From Planctomycetaceae bacterium (lineage in GTDB: Bacteria; Planctomycetota; Planctomycetia; Pirellulales; UBA7805), in assembly GCA_902630355.1 (NCBI GenBank), contig CACOUL010000005.1, positions 55,184-119,183 of the forward strand: DNA of 64,000 nt, read 5' to 3'. The first letter of the stretch is position 1, and the number at the start of each line of letters is the position of its first letter. The translations under genes and the position numbers were made by a program. Shown one piece after another: positions 1 through 9,140 of this stretch. The notes below the pieces were generated by a model, which saw nothing but the letters and a program-made list of their open reading frames with translations, did no database searches and was not told where the DNA came from.

Positions 1-695
1 AAGTCGCTCTTGTACCCATCCGGACCGTCAGCCCCCCAATCGATCAGCAGTAATCCATGCGATTCGATCGGAATGGACTCCGGCGTTGCGTGGGGCAGGG
101 CGGCTCGCGGGCCGGTTGCCACGATCGGCGGAAAACTGCAGCCGCGGCCACCGAAGAGACGGATTTGATTTTCCAATCCATGCGCTACGGCTCGCTCGGT
201 TTCCGCTCCCCGCAACCCGGCACGCGCCACGGAAAAAGCCCGCTGCGCCATGGCGACCGCGTCGCGTATCGATTGCACTTCTTCTCGATCCTTCACCATG
301 CGCAAGATTTCAATCAATCCGTTGCACGGCACCCACTCGACCCCCGGCACCTCATCACCGAGGTGCCCATGCATGTGCACGCTCATCGAACCCGATTCAA
401 AGCCGATTCCACGCGACTTGACTCCCCGAAGAACCTTTTGAATCGACTTGAACATGGCAGTCCCCGGCGAACGAATCTCCAACTCGAGATCGGGGCACTC
501 CTGCTGAAGTTGGGTCGTATAGCGCGGATCCGAAAGCACCAGTTCGCGGTCGGGAAGAAAAAGCAGGAAACTATCATCTCCGGTGAATCCACTCAGATAG
601 GTCACGTTCGTAAAATTGGTAACCAAAAAACAATCGGCACCCTCTTTCTTGAAATGCCGTCTGAATTTATCCCGCCGAACCTGATAGCGACTCAT
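1..695 (-). CDS. Xaa-Pro aminopeptidase-like M24 metallopeptidase (3' end cut by window)
   Basis: The translated product starts MSRYQVRRDKF and shows the creatinase/prolidase N-terminal domain (VTYLSGFTGDDSF near residues 31-43), followed by the beginning of the pita-bread M24 domain (IRDAVAMAQRAF, then PPIVATGPRAALPHA and LLIDWGADG). The last of these should hold the first metal-binding Asp. Proteins of this family cleave a residue from the N terminus of peptides whose second residue is proline, using two metal ions in the cytoplasm. The reading frame is open to the window edge, so about one third of a usual 350-370 residue protein is missing. A GGGGA ribosome-binding site lies about 7 nt before the ATG. 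It is divergent from larB. Substrate specificity (PepP or PepQ type) cannot be told from the visible part. Confidence 0.85.
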   Translation of the reverse strand, partial: MSRYQVRRDKFRRHFKKEGADCFLVTNFTNVTYLSGFTGDDSFLLFLPDRELVLSDPRYTTQLQQECPDLELEIRSPGTAMFKSIQKVLRGVKSRGIGFESGSMSVHMHGHLGDEVPGVEWVPCNGLIEILRMVKDREEVQSIRDAVAMAQRAFSVARAGLRGAETERAVAHGLENQIRLFGGRGCSFPPIVATGPRAALPHATPESIPIESHGLLLIDWGADGPDGYKSD

Positions 696-882
696 ACTGA
701 TTTCCCCGACCACCTTTTGCCTTCTACACTTCAAACCTCTGTTCCCGACCGGAGGAGCCCAGCCGACGCTGCAATTCGAACGCACCCGCGGCCCCCATGT
801 CAAGGCGACGAAAAATTGATCGGTGCCGTCACGAAAAACCCGCATGTTGGCAACGTACGCCGGACTTTCGTATGATTGTGGC

Positions 883-1698
883 ATGGATACACATCAGAGC
901 GAAGCATTGGCGAAGGGGCTGCTCGCGGGAGAAATCTCCATCGAGCAGTTCGTCAAGCGACTCGCGGCACCTGCCACTGTCCCCCTCGCCGAAGCGAGCG
1001 TTGACCTCGACCGCATCGACCGCTGCGGGGTCGGAGAGGTCGTCTACGGCGAAGGCAAAACGATTGACGCACTGCGATCGATCACCCGGGCCATGCGCGA
1101 TCGAGGACAAGGGGTACTCATCACACGTCTCGACGAGAAATCGGCCGACGCCTTGCTCGAAGAATTCACCGAAGCCGACTACCAACCGGTCGCTCGCGTG
1201 CTTCGACTCGGATGCTCGAGCGATCTCGTGAAACCAGGTTGGTCCGAATACGGAAAGGTCTGCATCGTTTCAGCCGGCACGAGTGACCTCCCGGTCGCTG
1301 AGGAGGCCCGCATTACGGCCGAATGGATCGGCACCTCGGTCGACGCGGTTTACGATGTGGGGGTCGCCGGGCCTCAACGCCTGATCGAAAGACTCGACCA
1401 ATTACGGCAGGCCGATGCGGTGGTTGTCGTGGCGGGAATGGAAGCGGCACTGGCCAGCGTCGTCGGCGGCCACCTGGCTTGCCCGATCATCGCCGTACCG
1501 ACCAGTGTGGGTTACGGTGCGAGCCTGGGGGGCATTGCCGCGCTGCTCTCGGTGCTCAACAGTTGTGCCGCAAGCGTCACTGCGGTAAACATCGACGCAG
1601 GTTTCAAGGGCGGCTATATCGCGGGACTCATTGCCAAACGTTTGGCAGTAGTGCGCTACGAGGCGCAGCGACAACACGAAGTGGAAATCGCGCCATGA
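883..1698 (+). CDS. larB: LarB, nickel-pincer nucleotide cofactor biosynthesis carboxylase
   Basis: LarB carboxylates and hydrolyses nicotinic acid adenine dinucleotide, the first step in making the nickel-pincer nucleotide of lactate racemase and related enzymes. The C-terminal half is an AIR-carboxylase (PurE-like) fold with the glycine-rich PTSVGYGASLGGIAALL segment and the VNIDAGFKGGYIA ending typical of LarB. The N-terminal region carries the GVGEVVYGEGKT motif of the family. I place the start at the ATG of MDTHQSEAL; an upstream in-frame GTG at 823 would add 20 unlikely residues. The stop overlaps the nnrD start (ATGA), so the two are translationally coupled. larC and larE are not in the window, so the cofactor's user enzyme is unknown. 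Confidence 0.88.
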   Translation: MDTHQSEALAKGLLAGEISIEQFVKRLAAPATVPLAEASVDLDRIDRCGVGEVVYGEGKTIDALRSITRAMRDRGQGVLITRLDEKSADALLEEFTEADYQPVARVLRLGCSSDLVKPGWSEYGKVCIVSAGTSDLPVAEEARITAEWIGTSVDAVYDVGVAGPQRLIERLDQLRQADAVVVVAGMEAALASVVGGHLACPIIAVPTSVGYGASLGGIAALLSVLNSCAASVTAVNIDAGFKGGYIAGLIAKRLAVVRYEAQRQHEVEIAP

Positions 1699-2549
1699 GT
1701 GGTCAGGCACTGCCCTCACTCGTGACTCGCGATCCGGAGAGCCACAAGGGACATTTCGGTTCGGCCATGCTCATCGGCGGCGCGCGGGGGATGGCCGGAG
1801 CAATCGGGCTCTCCGCAATCGCCGCTCTCCGCAGCGGGGCGGGGCGATCTACGGCACTTATTCCCCGAGGAATCCAAAGCACCGTCGCCTCGCTTGAGCC
1901 CTCCATCATGACCCGGGGACTCGAGGAAACTGAGACAGGGACTCTTGCCTCCGAAGCGACTTCAGCGATCCTCGCCTCAAGCGACGCGATGTCGGCCGGC
2001 GCCTGCGGCCCGGGACTCGGACGCGATGCGGAGTTGCGTGAACTGGTAATCACCCTGTATGCGGAGTTGCCAATCCCCTGCGTCTTCGATGCCGACGCAC
2101 TCTTTGCGCTCTCGGGTGCGGAGTTATCGACCGCCGCAGCACCACGTATTCTCACGCCGCACGCAGGTGAGTGGGCGCGACTGCGGGGCACGACTGTAGC
2201 CCCGAGGGCCCAGGCCGAAGCCGATGTGCGGCAGTGGGCAGCCGAACACCGCGAGATCGTCGTCCTGAAAGGGCACCGGACGCTCGTCACCGATGGCCGG
2301 CAGGAATTTTACAACCACACCGGAAACGCCGGCATGGCAACAGCCGGGAGCGGAGATGTGCTCACCGGCATGATCACCGGACTGCTCGCCCAGGGCATGT
2401 CTCCTTGGGACGCTGCCCGACTGGGGGTCCACCTGCATGGTGCGGCTGGAGACCTCGCGTGCGAGAGGCTCGGCGAGGTGGGGATGATCGCTTCCGACCT
2501 GCTCCATTCGGTTACGATTGCCTTCAAGAATTATGGTGGCGAGCGTTAG
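1695..2549 (+). CDS. nnrD: ADP/ATP-dependent NAD(P)H-hydrate dehydratase (YjeF C-terminal type)
   Basis: This enzyme repairs hydrated NAD(P)H by a nucleotide-dependent dehydration in the cytoplasm. The product is 284 residues with the ribokinase-like fold of the YjeF C-terminal domain: HKGHFGSAMLIGG near the N terminus, FDADAL in the middle, TPHAGE, VLKGHRT, and the signature NAGMATAGSGDVLTG holding the catalytic Asp. The epimerase half (YjeF N-terminal, NnrE) is absent, so this is the stand-alone dehydratase form. Its ATG overlaps the larB stop by 4 nt. It converges on mqnE, with the two stop codons overlapping by 4 nt. Pairing with larB is notable because both act on pyridine dinucleotides, though that may be coincidence. 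Confidence 0.9.
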   Translation: MSGQALPSLVTRDPESHKGHFGSAMLIGGARGMAGAIGLSAIAALRSGAGRSTALIPRGIQSTVASLEPSIMTRGLEETETGTLASEATSAILASSDAMSAGACGPGLGRDAELRELVITLYAELPIPCVFDADALFALSGAELSTAAAPRILTPHAGEWARLRGTTVAPRAQAEADVRQWAAEHREIVVLKGHRTLVTDGRQEFYNHTGNAGMATAGSGDVLTGMITGLLAQGMSPWDAARLGVHLHGAAGDLACERLGEVGMIASDLLHSVTIAFKNYGGER

Positions 2550-3682
2550 GAGGCGAGAATCGCCTCTCCGACCTGCCAATCCGTACCCTCACGCTGTACT
2601 CGTCGGTAGAGCGTGTCGCGTTCCACCGGCTCGCGACCGGTTTCACTGATCACCCGCGCGATCTCTTCGACCGAGAGCACCTCGGGGGTTTGAGCGCCCG
2701 CATCGTGATAAATCAATTCGTGCCGCACCGTCCCATCGAGATCGTCCGCTCCGTAGTGCAGCGCCGCTTGCGCCGTCTCGATCCCCAGCATAATCCAGTA
2801 GGCCTTGATGTGATCGATATTATCGAGCATCAGTCGCGAAACGGCCATGGTCCGCAAATCCATCGCTGCGCTCGGCTTGCGAATCTCAGAAAGCCCCGTG
2901 TTGTCGGGATGGAAGGCAAGCGGAATGAATGTCTGAAATCCCCCCGTCTCATCCTGCAGTTCCCGCAGACGGATCAGATGGTCGATCCGATGGAAATGAT
3001 TCTCGATGTGCCCGTAGAGCATCGTGCAGTTTGTCCGCAGGCCGAGTCGATGTGCCGTGCGGTGAATCTCGATCCAGTTGTGCGCATCGGCCTTGTGCTC
3101 GCATAGCCGGTCACGCACTTCCGGATGAAATATTTCTGCGCCACCACCCGGCATGCTGCCCAAACCGGCGTCGACCAACTCTTCGAGAATCTCCGCGTAG
3201 GTTTTCTTTGTCAGGTGGGCAAACCAATTAATCTCCACCGCCGTCCAACCTTTGAGATGCAACCGCGGATACGCATCGTGCAAGATGCGAATCATATTGA
3301 CATACCAGTCGTACTTCATCTTGTGATGCAAACCGCCCACGATATGCATCTCGGTGCATCCCGCGTCGACCGCCTCTTGACCGCGGGCGAGAATTGCTTC
3401 ATCGCTCATCAAATACGCTTTTTCTTCGCGCAAATCGGAACGAAATGCACAGAACACACACCGATACACGCAAACGTTTGTCGGATTGAGATGCGTGTTG
3501 ATATTGTAGTAGGCAAAATTCCCGTTTTTTCGCTCGCGCACCTCATTCGCTAAAACGGCCAGTTCGCCAAGCGGTACGTCATCGCGATACAGAAATTCTC
3601 CGTCGGCTGCGGAAAGTCGCTCTCCGGCCCTGACCTTATCGCGAATGGAGGCAAGTTGGGTTTCGTAAACCATCAGTTTCAA
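2546..3682 (-). CDS. mqnE: Aminodeoxyfutalosine synthase, radical SAM
   Basis: MqnE joins the enolpyruvyl group of 3-(1-carboxyvinyloxy)benzoate to S-adenosylmethionine, forming aminofutalosine in the futalosine route to menaquinone. The radical SAM cluster motif CVYRCVFC lies near residues 71-78. The family segments GGLHHKMKYDWY, LKGWTAVEINWFAH, GSMPGGGAEIF, TNCTMLYGHIE and VSRLMLDN are all present and separate it from the related MqnC. Length (378) is normal. The start could be this ATG or the Met three codons on. It heads a minus-strand run with a UbiA-type prenyltransferase, UbiX and UbiE, which supports a menaquinone role. Other futalosine genes (mqnA, B, C, D) are not in the window. Confidence 0.93.
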   Translation of the reverse strand: MKLMVYETQLASIRDKVRAGERLSAADGEFLYRDDVPLGELAVLANEVRERKNGNFAYYNINTHLNPTNVCVYRCVFCAFRSDLREEKAYLMSDEAILARGQEAVDAGCTEMHIVGGLHHKMKYDWYVNMIRILHDAYPRLHLKGWTAVEINWFAHLTKKTYAEILEELVDAGLGSMPGGGAEIFHPEVRDRLCEHKADAHNWIEIHRTAHRLGLRTNCTMLYGHIENHFHRIDHLIRLRELQDETGGFQTFIPLAFHPDNTGLSEIRKPSAAMDLRTMAVSRLMLDNIDHIKAYWIMLGIETAQAALHYGADDLDGTVRHELIYHDAGAQTPEVLSVEEIARVISETGREPVERDTLYRRVQREGTDWQVGEAILAS

Positions 3683-3710
3683 TCACGGGAAATGCGTGTC
3701 CCGGGGTATT

Positions 3711-4619
3711 TTAGCCACCGGCCGCCGCATTGGCGAGAAGGAAAAGATCGAGCAGACCGACAAAAAGCAGGCCCAGGCTAATGATCGTGTTGACCTGAAA
3801 AAAGGCCTGATTGATCCGTGCCACATCGTCGGGCCGCACGATGGCGTGTTCGTAGAAGAGCAAAACTCCGATCCCCAGCACCCCGGAGAGGTAAATTGGA
3901 CCGAATTCGGGATAGACCAGCGGAAGTAGCGCAAAAAACAGAAAAGCAACAAAGTGACTGCATCGCGCACACCAGATGGCCCGAGGCACACCCCAGCGTC
4001 CCGGGATACTGAAGATTCCCGATTCGGTATCGAATGTCACATCGAGCAGCGCATAAATGATATCGAATCCAGCGACCCAGAAGAGAACGCCTAGTCCCAG
4101 ACAGAGTGCGGGGAGCAGATCCCACGGGTCTTTAGCGACATCCGGGCCGCGCACGGCAATCCAAGCGGAAACCGGCGCGAGCATCAACGCCGCCCCGAGC
4201 CAAAAGTGGGCCAGCGACGTGAAGCGTTTCGTATAGCTATAAAGGCAGAGAAACGCGAGGACGGGAATCGACAGCACCAGCGGCCAGGGGTTTTCGGGCA
4301 AAAAGAGGAGAGTCGACGCGACAAAAATCACGGCGGAGAGCAGGGTCATGCCGACGGCTGACTTCAGCGAAAGCGTACCTGCCGGGAGGTGCCGCAACTG
4401 GGTCCGCGGATTCGATGCATCGATAAAACGATCCGCGATGCGGTTGTATCCCATCGCCACGGTGCGTCCGGCAACCATCGCCAATACGATCCCGGCCCAA
4501 TAGCGAAGCGGCGGCGGATCGAGATATGCCGCCATCGCCGCACTCAATAAGGCGAACGGGAGCGCAAAGACCGTATGACTGAAGCGAACGAATTCAAAAT
4601 AGCGTTTGAGCGGCATCAC
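3711..4619 (-). CDS. mqnP: UbiA-family prenyltransferase, probable MqnP of menaquinone synthesis
   Basis: An integral membrane prenyltransferase of 302 residues with about eight hydrophobic helices. Both Asp-rich magnesium-diphosphate motifs of the UbiA superfamily are visible: NRIADRFID (NxxxDxxxD form) near residue 79 and DIIYALLDVTFD near residue 185. It attaches a polyprenyl chain to an aromatic acid; in futalosine-pathway bacteria the acceptor is 1,4-dihydroxy-6-naphthoate. The assignment to MqnP rather than 4-hydroxybenzoate prenylation rests on the position between mqnE and ubiX/ubiE. It lies 28 nt upstream of mqnE in sequence terms but is transcribed in the same direction, so ubiE-ubiX-mqnP-mqnE is likely one transcript. 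Confidence 0.85.
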   Translation of the reverse strand: MMPLKRYFEFVRFSHTVFALPFALLSAAMAAYLDPPPLRYWAGIVLAMVAGRTVAMGYNRIADRFIDASNPRTQLRHLPAGTLSLKSAVGMTLLSAVIFVASTLLFLPENPWPLVLSIPVLAFLCLYSYTKRFTSLAHFWLGAALMLAPVSAWIAVRGPDVAKDPWDLLPALCLGLGVLFWVAGFDIIYALLDVTFDTESGIFSIPGRWGVPRAIWCARCSHFVAFLFFALLPLVYPEFGPIYLSGVLGIGVLLFYEHAIVRPDDVARINQAFFQVNTIISLGLLFVGLLDLFLLANAAAGG

Positions 4620-4655
4620 TTCTCTTGCGACGACTTCCTGCCGGTTGGCTCGGGG

Positions 4656-5342
4656 TCATTCACCCCAACGGCGAATCAGGCTGTGCTGAATCTCGAATTG
4701 ATCACAAATCCGCCCCACGACAAAATCGACGAGATCCTGAATTGTCTTTACCCCGTGGTAGAACCCGGGAGACGCCGGCAGAACGACCGCGCCGGCATCC
4801 GAGATCCGCTTCATGCAGTCGAGTTGCAGCGACGAAAGAGGCGTTTCCCGCGGCATGACCACCAGCTTACGCCGCTCTTTCAGGTGCACGTGTGCCGCAC
4901 GGTGGATGAGATTTTCGGATAGCGAATTGACGATTCCTGCCAGCGAGCCACTCGAACACGGACAAATAATCATACCCGAGGTCAGAAAAGAGCCGCTCGC
5001 GATCGGTGCCATGTAATCTTCGTAGTGGTGGTAATGAATTTTTCCAGGCCTTCCCGTTCCGTGCGCCAGCACGTTACTATCGTCGCTCGAAATCCCGGCA
5101 CTCTGCCTGAGCATACTCAGCTTGCTGTCGCCTGAATCGGCGCCGCCGAGCAACAATTTGTCGGCCTGAAAATTATCGAGATCGACCGAGACATCGAGCT
5201 CTTGTTCGATCACCAATCGCCCGGCAGAGGAGATGGTCAAATGGACGTCGTAGCCGGCCGCGAGGAGTACCTCCAACAAGCGGACCGCGTAAATCGATCC
5301 GCTGGCGCCCGTCATGGCGAGAATAATCGGTTTCTTATTCAT
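4656..5342 (-). CDS. ubiX: UbiX flavin prenyltransferase
   Basis: UbiX makes prenylated FMN, the cofactor of UbiD-type decarboxylases. The product begins MNKKPIILAMTGASGSIYAVR, the flavoprotein fold start of the family. It continues with PIASGSFLTSGMIICPCS and SENLIHRAAHVHLKERRKLVVMPRETPLS, which hold the conserved SGS and the ERRKLV/RETPL segments. I chose the ATG at 5342 because it overlaps the ubiE stop as ATGA and begins at the family's usual N terminus; a longer frame reaches to 5399 but runs through ubiE. A small insertion (residues about 55-100) makes it slightly longer than the usual 190-210. A UbiD partner is not in the window. It probably serves the decarboxylation of the prenylated naphthoate. 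Confidence 0.9.
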   Translation of the reverse strand: MNKKPIILAMTGASGSIYAVRLLEVLLAAGYDVHLTISSAGRLVIEQELDVSVDLDNFQADKLLLGGADSGDSKLSMLRQSAGISSDDSNVLAHGTGRPGKIHYHHYEDYMAPIASGSFLTSGMIICPCSSGSLAGIVNSLSENLIHRAAHVHLKERRKLVVMPRETPLSSLQLDCMKRISDAGAVVLPASPGFYHGVKTIQDLVDFVVGRICDQFEIQHSLIRRWGE

Positions 5343-6049
5343 TGTGTTTTTCGCTTTGCGAGGTAGAGCGTCACCACCCCGAAGGTCATTGGAATCCAAC
5401 GGACTTCACACAGACCGGCCGCTCGCATTTTCTCGGCGAGCCTTTCGCCTTGAGGAAACTCGCCGACACTCTGTGGCAGATAATTGTAGGCCGACTCACG
5501 GTTCCTCGCTAGAAGCTGGCCGATCCGCGGCAACACGTAGCGGAAATATGCACCGTAGAGCAGGGCAAGCGGTTGGCGCGTCGGCAGAGAGAATTCGAGT
5601 ATCACGATCTGCCCTCCGGGGGCGCATACCCGCGCCATCTCGCCCAGACCGCGATCGGTATCGGCAACATTCCGCAGTCCGAAGGCCACCGAGACGAGTT
5701 GAAAACTCGCATCTGGAAAGGGCAACGTCTCTGCATCGGTTTCCACCCACTGCAAGGGCGCTTCGGACGAGTCTTTTTGCGTGCCGTAAACCAGCATCTC
5801 GTGGCAAAAGTCAGCAGCCACCACCGGCACGTCGGCCGCTGCCGCTCGCCGGTAAAGCAAGGCGAGGTCCCCGGTGCCGGTACACACATCAAGTACGGGC
5901 AAATCTCCGGTCGGCGGCGCGCGTCGCACGGCCTGCCGCCTCCAGTAGCGATCGAGCGACAGGGAGAGCAAATGATTGAGCAGATCGTAACGCTTGGCGA
6001 TCTGTCCAAACATCCTCCGCACGCGGGCCGACGATTTGTCTACAACCAT
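5339..6049 (-). CDS. ubiE: Demethylmenaquinone methyltransferase
   Basis: SAM-dependent C-methyltransferase performing the last step of menaquinone synthesis. Motif I is LDVCTGTGDLA, followed by ADFCHEML, DAETLPFPDASF and FGLRNVAD, all typical of UbiE/MenG. The last part, FSLPTRQPL with a C-terminal MTFGVVTLYLAKR, is also family-like. The start at 6049 is supported by a GGAG ribosome-binding site 8 nt upstream; longer forms reaching 6139 lack one. The resulting 236 residues match the usual length of 230-250. The stop overlaps the ubiX start, so the two are coupled and it is the first gene of the menaquinone run. Confidence 0.92.
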   Translation of the reverse strand: MVVDKSSARVRRMFGQIAKRYDLLNHLLSLSLDRYWRRQAVRRAPPTGDLPVLDVCTGTGDLALLYRRAAAADVPVVAADFCHEMLVYGTQKDSSEAPLQWVETDAETLPFPDASFQLVSVAFGLRNVADTDRGLGEMARVCAPGGQIVILEFSLPTRQPLALLYGAYFRYVLPRIGQLLARNRESAYNYLPQSVGEFPQGERLAEKMRAAGLCEVRWIPMTFGVVTLYLAKRKTQ

Positions 6050-6214
6050 CTTCGCTTCTCCGGTCTTGTCCCTTAGAAGCATACCCCGGCCGGGCCGTTT
6101 AGACAGTCCACCCCCCGGATCATCATCCACCTGCTCCACGCGAGCGATGGCCGTTGACGCGAAAGGTGATGATCAATTCCCCCTTCCGTTCAGGCGGTGT
6201 TTCATGGTCGCCAT

Positions 6215-6541
6215 TTATTCTTCGTCGGCTGAGGGATTCAGATCCGAATTTTCGCGATTCACCGATTTCTCGACGTGGTGTCCGATGGCACCGGCGATAC
6301 TCAACAGAACAGCACCCGAAATAAAAAAGCAGGCGCAAATCGAAAAGCGAACTCCAAAAGAAGCCAAGCCAAGCGCAGCGGCGGTAAGCACCGAACCTAA
6401 AATGAGAACGATCACCGCGTACCGCTGGGCGCGGATGAGGCGGGCTGAGTCGGTGCGGTGCAAAATACCCGCCAGGGCCTGACAGACCGAAAAAAAAGGC
6501 CTGAAGATCAAATACGCGACGGCCAGGCCAATCCACTCCAT
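6215..6541 (-). CDS. Small two-span membrane protein of unknown function
   Basis: A 108-residue protein that I do not recognise. It has a hydrophobic N terminus (MEWIGLAVAYLIFRPFF), an amphipathic middle with ILHRTDSARLIRAQRY, then two clear membrane spans (VIVLILGSVLTAAALGLASF and FSICACFFISGAVLLSIAGAI) and a polar, acidic tail. Its start is 31 nt from the 3' end of the chaperone gene 6573-8894 on the same strand, so it is likely the second gene of that transcript. Overlapping frames on both strands have less plausible composition. Function cannot be inferred. Confidence 0.6.
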   Translation of the reverse strand: MEWIGLAVAYLIFRPFFSVCQALAGILHRTDSARLIRAQRYAVIVLILGSVLTAAALGLASFGVRFSICACFFISGAVLLSIAGAIGHHVEKSVNRENSDLNPSADEE

Positions 6542-6572
6542 CGGGCGCTACCCTCGGTACCCGGAACCCCGC

Positions 6573-8894
6573 CTAGCGGGAAAATCGCGCGGCAGGATTC
6601 AGCCACACCAGATCGATCGATCGCTCCATGCCCTCGAACCACCGTTCGGCAAGCAGTTGCCAATCCAGTTGCGCAGCACTCTGCACCTCGCGGCCCGTGC
6701 GTGGGTTATCGAGGGAGGTGATAAAATCCTGTTCGAGAACTTCCTGGCTCTTGTTCTCAAAGGTCACCTGCATCAAATAAACGTGCGTTTGCGGATGATT
6801 GATCGCCACACCCGCTTGCCCCTTCCGCAAGGAAAAAGCAACTTTCATAAATTCCATTCCCGGCTGATCGATCCCGTCGATCTGGCTCAGGCGAAGGGGA
6901 GGGGCCGCAAAGGGGTTTATCATCGGGGCACTTCCACTCGTCAGCCACGAAAAGGCCTCGGTCGCCATCCGCCGACTGCCGGGTCGTTCGGCGGCAATCG
7001 CATCAAACGTTTCCCCCGCCTCGAGTCGATCACGAAGTGCGTTTGCGGCGGCAAGAGCGCGTTTCCTCGCCGTGTCGTCAGCATCACCGCGGCCCGCGCC
7101 TTCCTTCCATGCCAGTACGACTCGATCCCGGGCCGCACCATCGAGCGGTGGTGTCTCGCTCAGCGCCTCGCCGGTTTTCCAGGAGATAAACCGATTATTT
7201 TCCTCATCGGCCGTTTCGACCACCTGCCAAAGCGACTGTTCTCCCTCCTGAAATACGAGCTCAGTGTACGGAATCTGATCGCCGAAAGGCCGCTCCTGGC
7301 TCCGTGGGATTTGCTGAACCGAGCGACCGATTTGCGTATCGCGCTCCAGTCGCCACGCACTCTGGAGCGTGTATGTGCCACCCTCGAGTCCCTCTCCGGC
7401 GGTCAGTTGCTTTACGTCGGGCGGAGTGATCACGATGTCGTCGCGCCCCTCGGCAACCCGCTGGGCGGCAGCGAAAGTCGTTACTTTCTTGCGGATGGCG
7501 GCGAACTGGGCATCGATCGATTCGCCCGCCTTTTTCTCGGCAATGCGCTGGCGGATGTAATCGCGCACCTCGTCGAGCGGCTTGTAGGTCGGTTCTTTTG
7601 GTTCGGCTGGTTCCTCTTTCGCCGCTTGCTCGCCCTCCGGCTTTCCTTCTGAATCGGCAGCGGCCTGCGACGATTTTTCCGCACGCGGTTCGGTCCCTTC
7701 GCCAGGACCGTCATTCACACGGTCCTCCGCCGCGTCGTCTTCCGAATTCTGAAGGCCGACAAAGCGAATGGGCCGCTGCAAGCGGCGACCGCTCTCTTGC
7801 GGTTCGGGCTTTGCTTTTTCTTCTGCGGGGTCTTTCGCTGCGCCTTCCTCTGAATCGTTCGCTGGTTTTTGAGGCGATTCTTGCGAAGGGGCCGCCTCGC
7901 CTTCAACCGGAGGAAGGGTCAACTCGTCGGTCGCATGCATTTGCTCATCGATCCGCTTGTTCGCTTCGTAATATTCTTCAATTTCCGCATCCGTGACCGT
8001 ATCGATTGCCTTGGCGATCTGCTCATCCACGTTGACCTTCGCGTAGGCGAGCGAAATACGATGCGGTAATTTGAATCCGGGTTCGGCCGACGCATAGCTC
8101 ACATTCGCAATCGTATCGAAGACGGGGGTCTGATACTGGTACTTCTCAAAATATGCGGCAAGCTCGCGCTCGCTCGGTGCAGCCACCTCGTCGGTGAAAT
8201 CGCTCACCGGAATCTCAAGCACATCGACTTCGATCTGTCGCTTGCTGCGGGCAAAGTAATCGAACTGTTGTCCGGCGGGCATGGCCAGATTGCCGCGGAA
8301 AAACGAGGTGAACAGACTCTCGGCAAGCATCTCCTGGCGGATCACCGCAAAGAGACTCTTAATCGATCGCGGATATTTTGTATTTTTTCCTCCGCGAAGG
8401 ATTTCGCTCATCTCCTCCCAACTCAACTTCCCTTCACTGATCAATTCGAGATGCTGTTGGATTTGCGTATCCGGGATCACCATCCCCTGGGCCGTGGCCT
8501 GCTCGGCTAAAATCCGGCTACGGACCGAGCCAAGCGGCGTAAGATCGCTGCCCGAGAGGATCATGTGCGGCCGGGACACCGGCATTCCGAGACGCTGTCG
8601 CATGGCGGCCTGCTGCCGGAACTGCGGAAATGCGCCTTTCTGCATCGCCGCATCCTGAACCCGAGAAAGGGCAAAGTTCGTAATTTGCCTCGATTGGACG
8701 AGCGACTGTAAGTCGCTCTCGGTCAATTCCGTACCCTGCCAACGGACGACCACCGGATCTTTTACCTCCGTACCTCGTGAGTCGGAGAGCTTAGATAAAG
8801 AGTCTCCGATGGTAAAAATCACGATGATCAGAACACCAAAAACGACAAGAAATGCCGCCTGATACTTACGAAATACGGCAAAAGGACTCGCCAT
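6573..8894 (-). CDS. Membrane-anchored PpiD/SurA-like periplasmic folding factor
   Basis: A 773-residue protein beginning MASPFAVFRKYQAAF, followed by one membrane span (VVFGVLIIVIFTI near residues 17-29), the layout of PpiD: short cytoplasmic tail, anchor, large periplasmic part. The following region (IRQEML..LFTSFFRGN, residues about 165-190) looks like the SurA N-terminal chaperone domain. A long acidic, Glu/Pro/Lys-rich stretch lies around residues 330-430. A parvulin rotamase domain is not obvious in the C-terminal half, so isomerase activity is doubtful. The start at 8894 was chosen because 55 upstream in-frame residues lack chaperone-like character. It is divergent from topA. Role: likely assisting folding of exported proteins. 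Confidence 0.75.
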   Translation of the reverse strand: MASPFAVFRKYQAAFLVVFGVLIIVIFTIGDSLSKLSDSRGTEVKDPVVVRWQGTELTESDLQSLVQSRQITNFALSRVQDAAMQKGAFPQFRQQAAMRQRLGMPVSRPHMILSGSDLTPLGSVRSRILAEQATAQGMVIPDTQIQQHLELISEGKLSWEEMSEILRGGKNTKYPRSIKSLFAVIRQEMLAESLFTSFFRGNLAMPAGQQFDYFARSKRQIEVDVLEIPVSDFTDEVAAPSERELAAYFEKYQYQTPVFDTIANVSYASAEPGFKLPHRISLAYAKVNVDEQIAKAIDTVTDAEIEEYYEANKRIDEQMHATDELTLPPVEGEAAPSQESPQKPANDSEEGAAKDPAEEKAKPEPQESGRRLQRPIRFVGLQNSEDDAAEDRVNDGPGEGTEPRAEKSSQAAADSEGKPEGEQAAKEEPAEPKEPTYKPLDEVRDYIRQRIAEKKAGESIDAQFAAIRKKVTTFAAAQRVAEGRDDIVITPPDVKQLTAGEGLEGGTYTLQSAWRLERDTQIGRSVQQIPRSQERPFGDQIPYTELVFQEGEQSLWQVVETADEENNRFISWKTGEALSETPPLDGAARDRVVLAWKEGAGRGDADDTARKRALAAANALRDRLEAGETFDAIAAERPGSRRMATEAFSWLTSGSAPMINPFAAPPLRLSQIDGIDQPGMEFMKVAFSLRKGQAGVAINHPQTHVYLMQVTFENKSQEVLEQDFITSLDNPRTGREVQSAAQLDWQLLAERWFEGMERSIDLVWLNPAARFSR

Positions 8895-9140
8895 AACCGG
8901 TAGACTCGCAATGAGATAAAAGGAATCGTGCTGAACAGCCGAAAAGATTTCTGTGCTTGACAGATAGCAGTACGGCGTATTAATGGTTGTCAAAATGCAG
9001 TGAGCCTTCACACACCGCTGGGACGATTGTACGGGAAGCAAGCACCTTTGCAACGCCAATTCCCCTGACGTATATGTGCAGCGAACCGTTCTATTTCCGA
9101 AAGCTTTTCCGCAACCTTGACTAGACCCAACCGGGAATTC

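Noticed and set aside
57..875. Long plus-strand open frame of 272 codons
   Set aside because: It runs antisense to the M24 aminopeptidase gene, whose protein has clear family motifs; the plus-strand product is Arg/His-rich without any domain.
8957..8993. Two TTGACA boxes facing each other between the chaperone gene and topA
   Set aside because: No acceptable -10 box lies at 16-18 nt on either strand, so I do not call promoters, although the divergent layout is suggestive.
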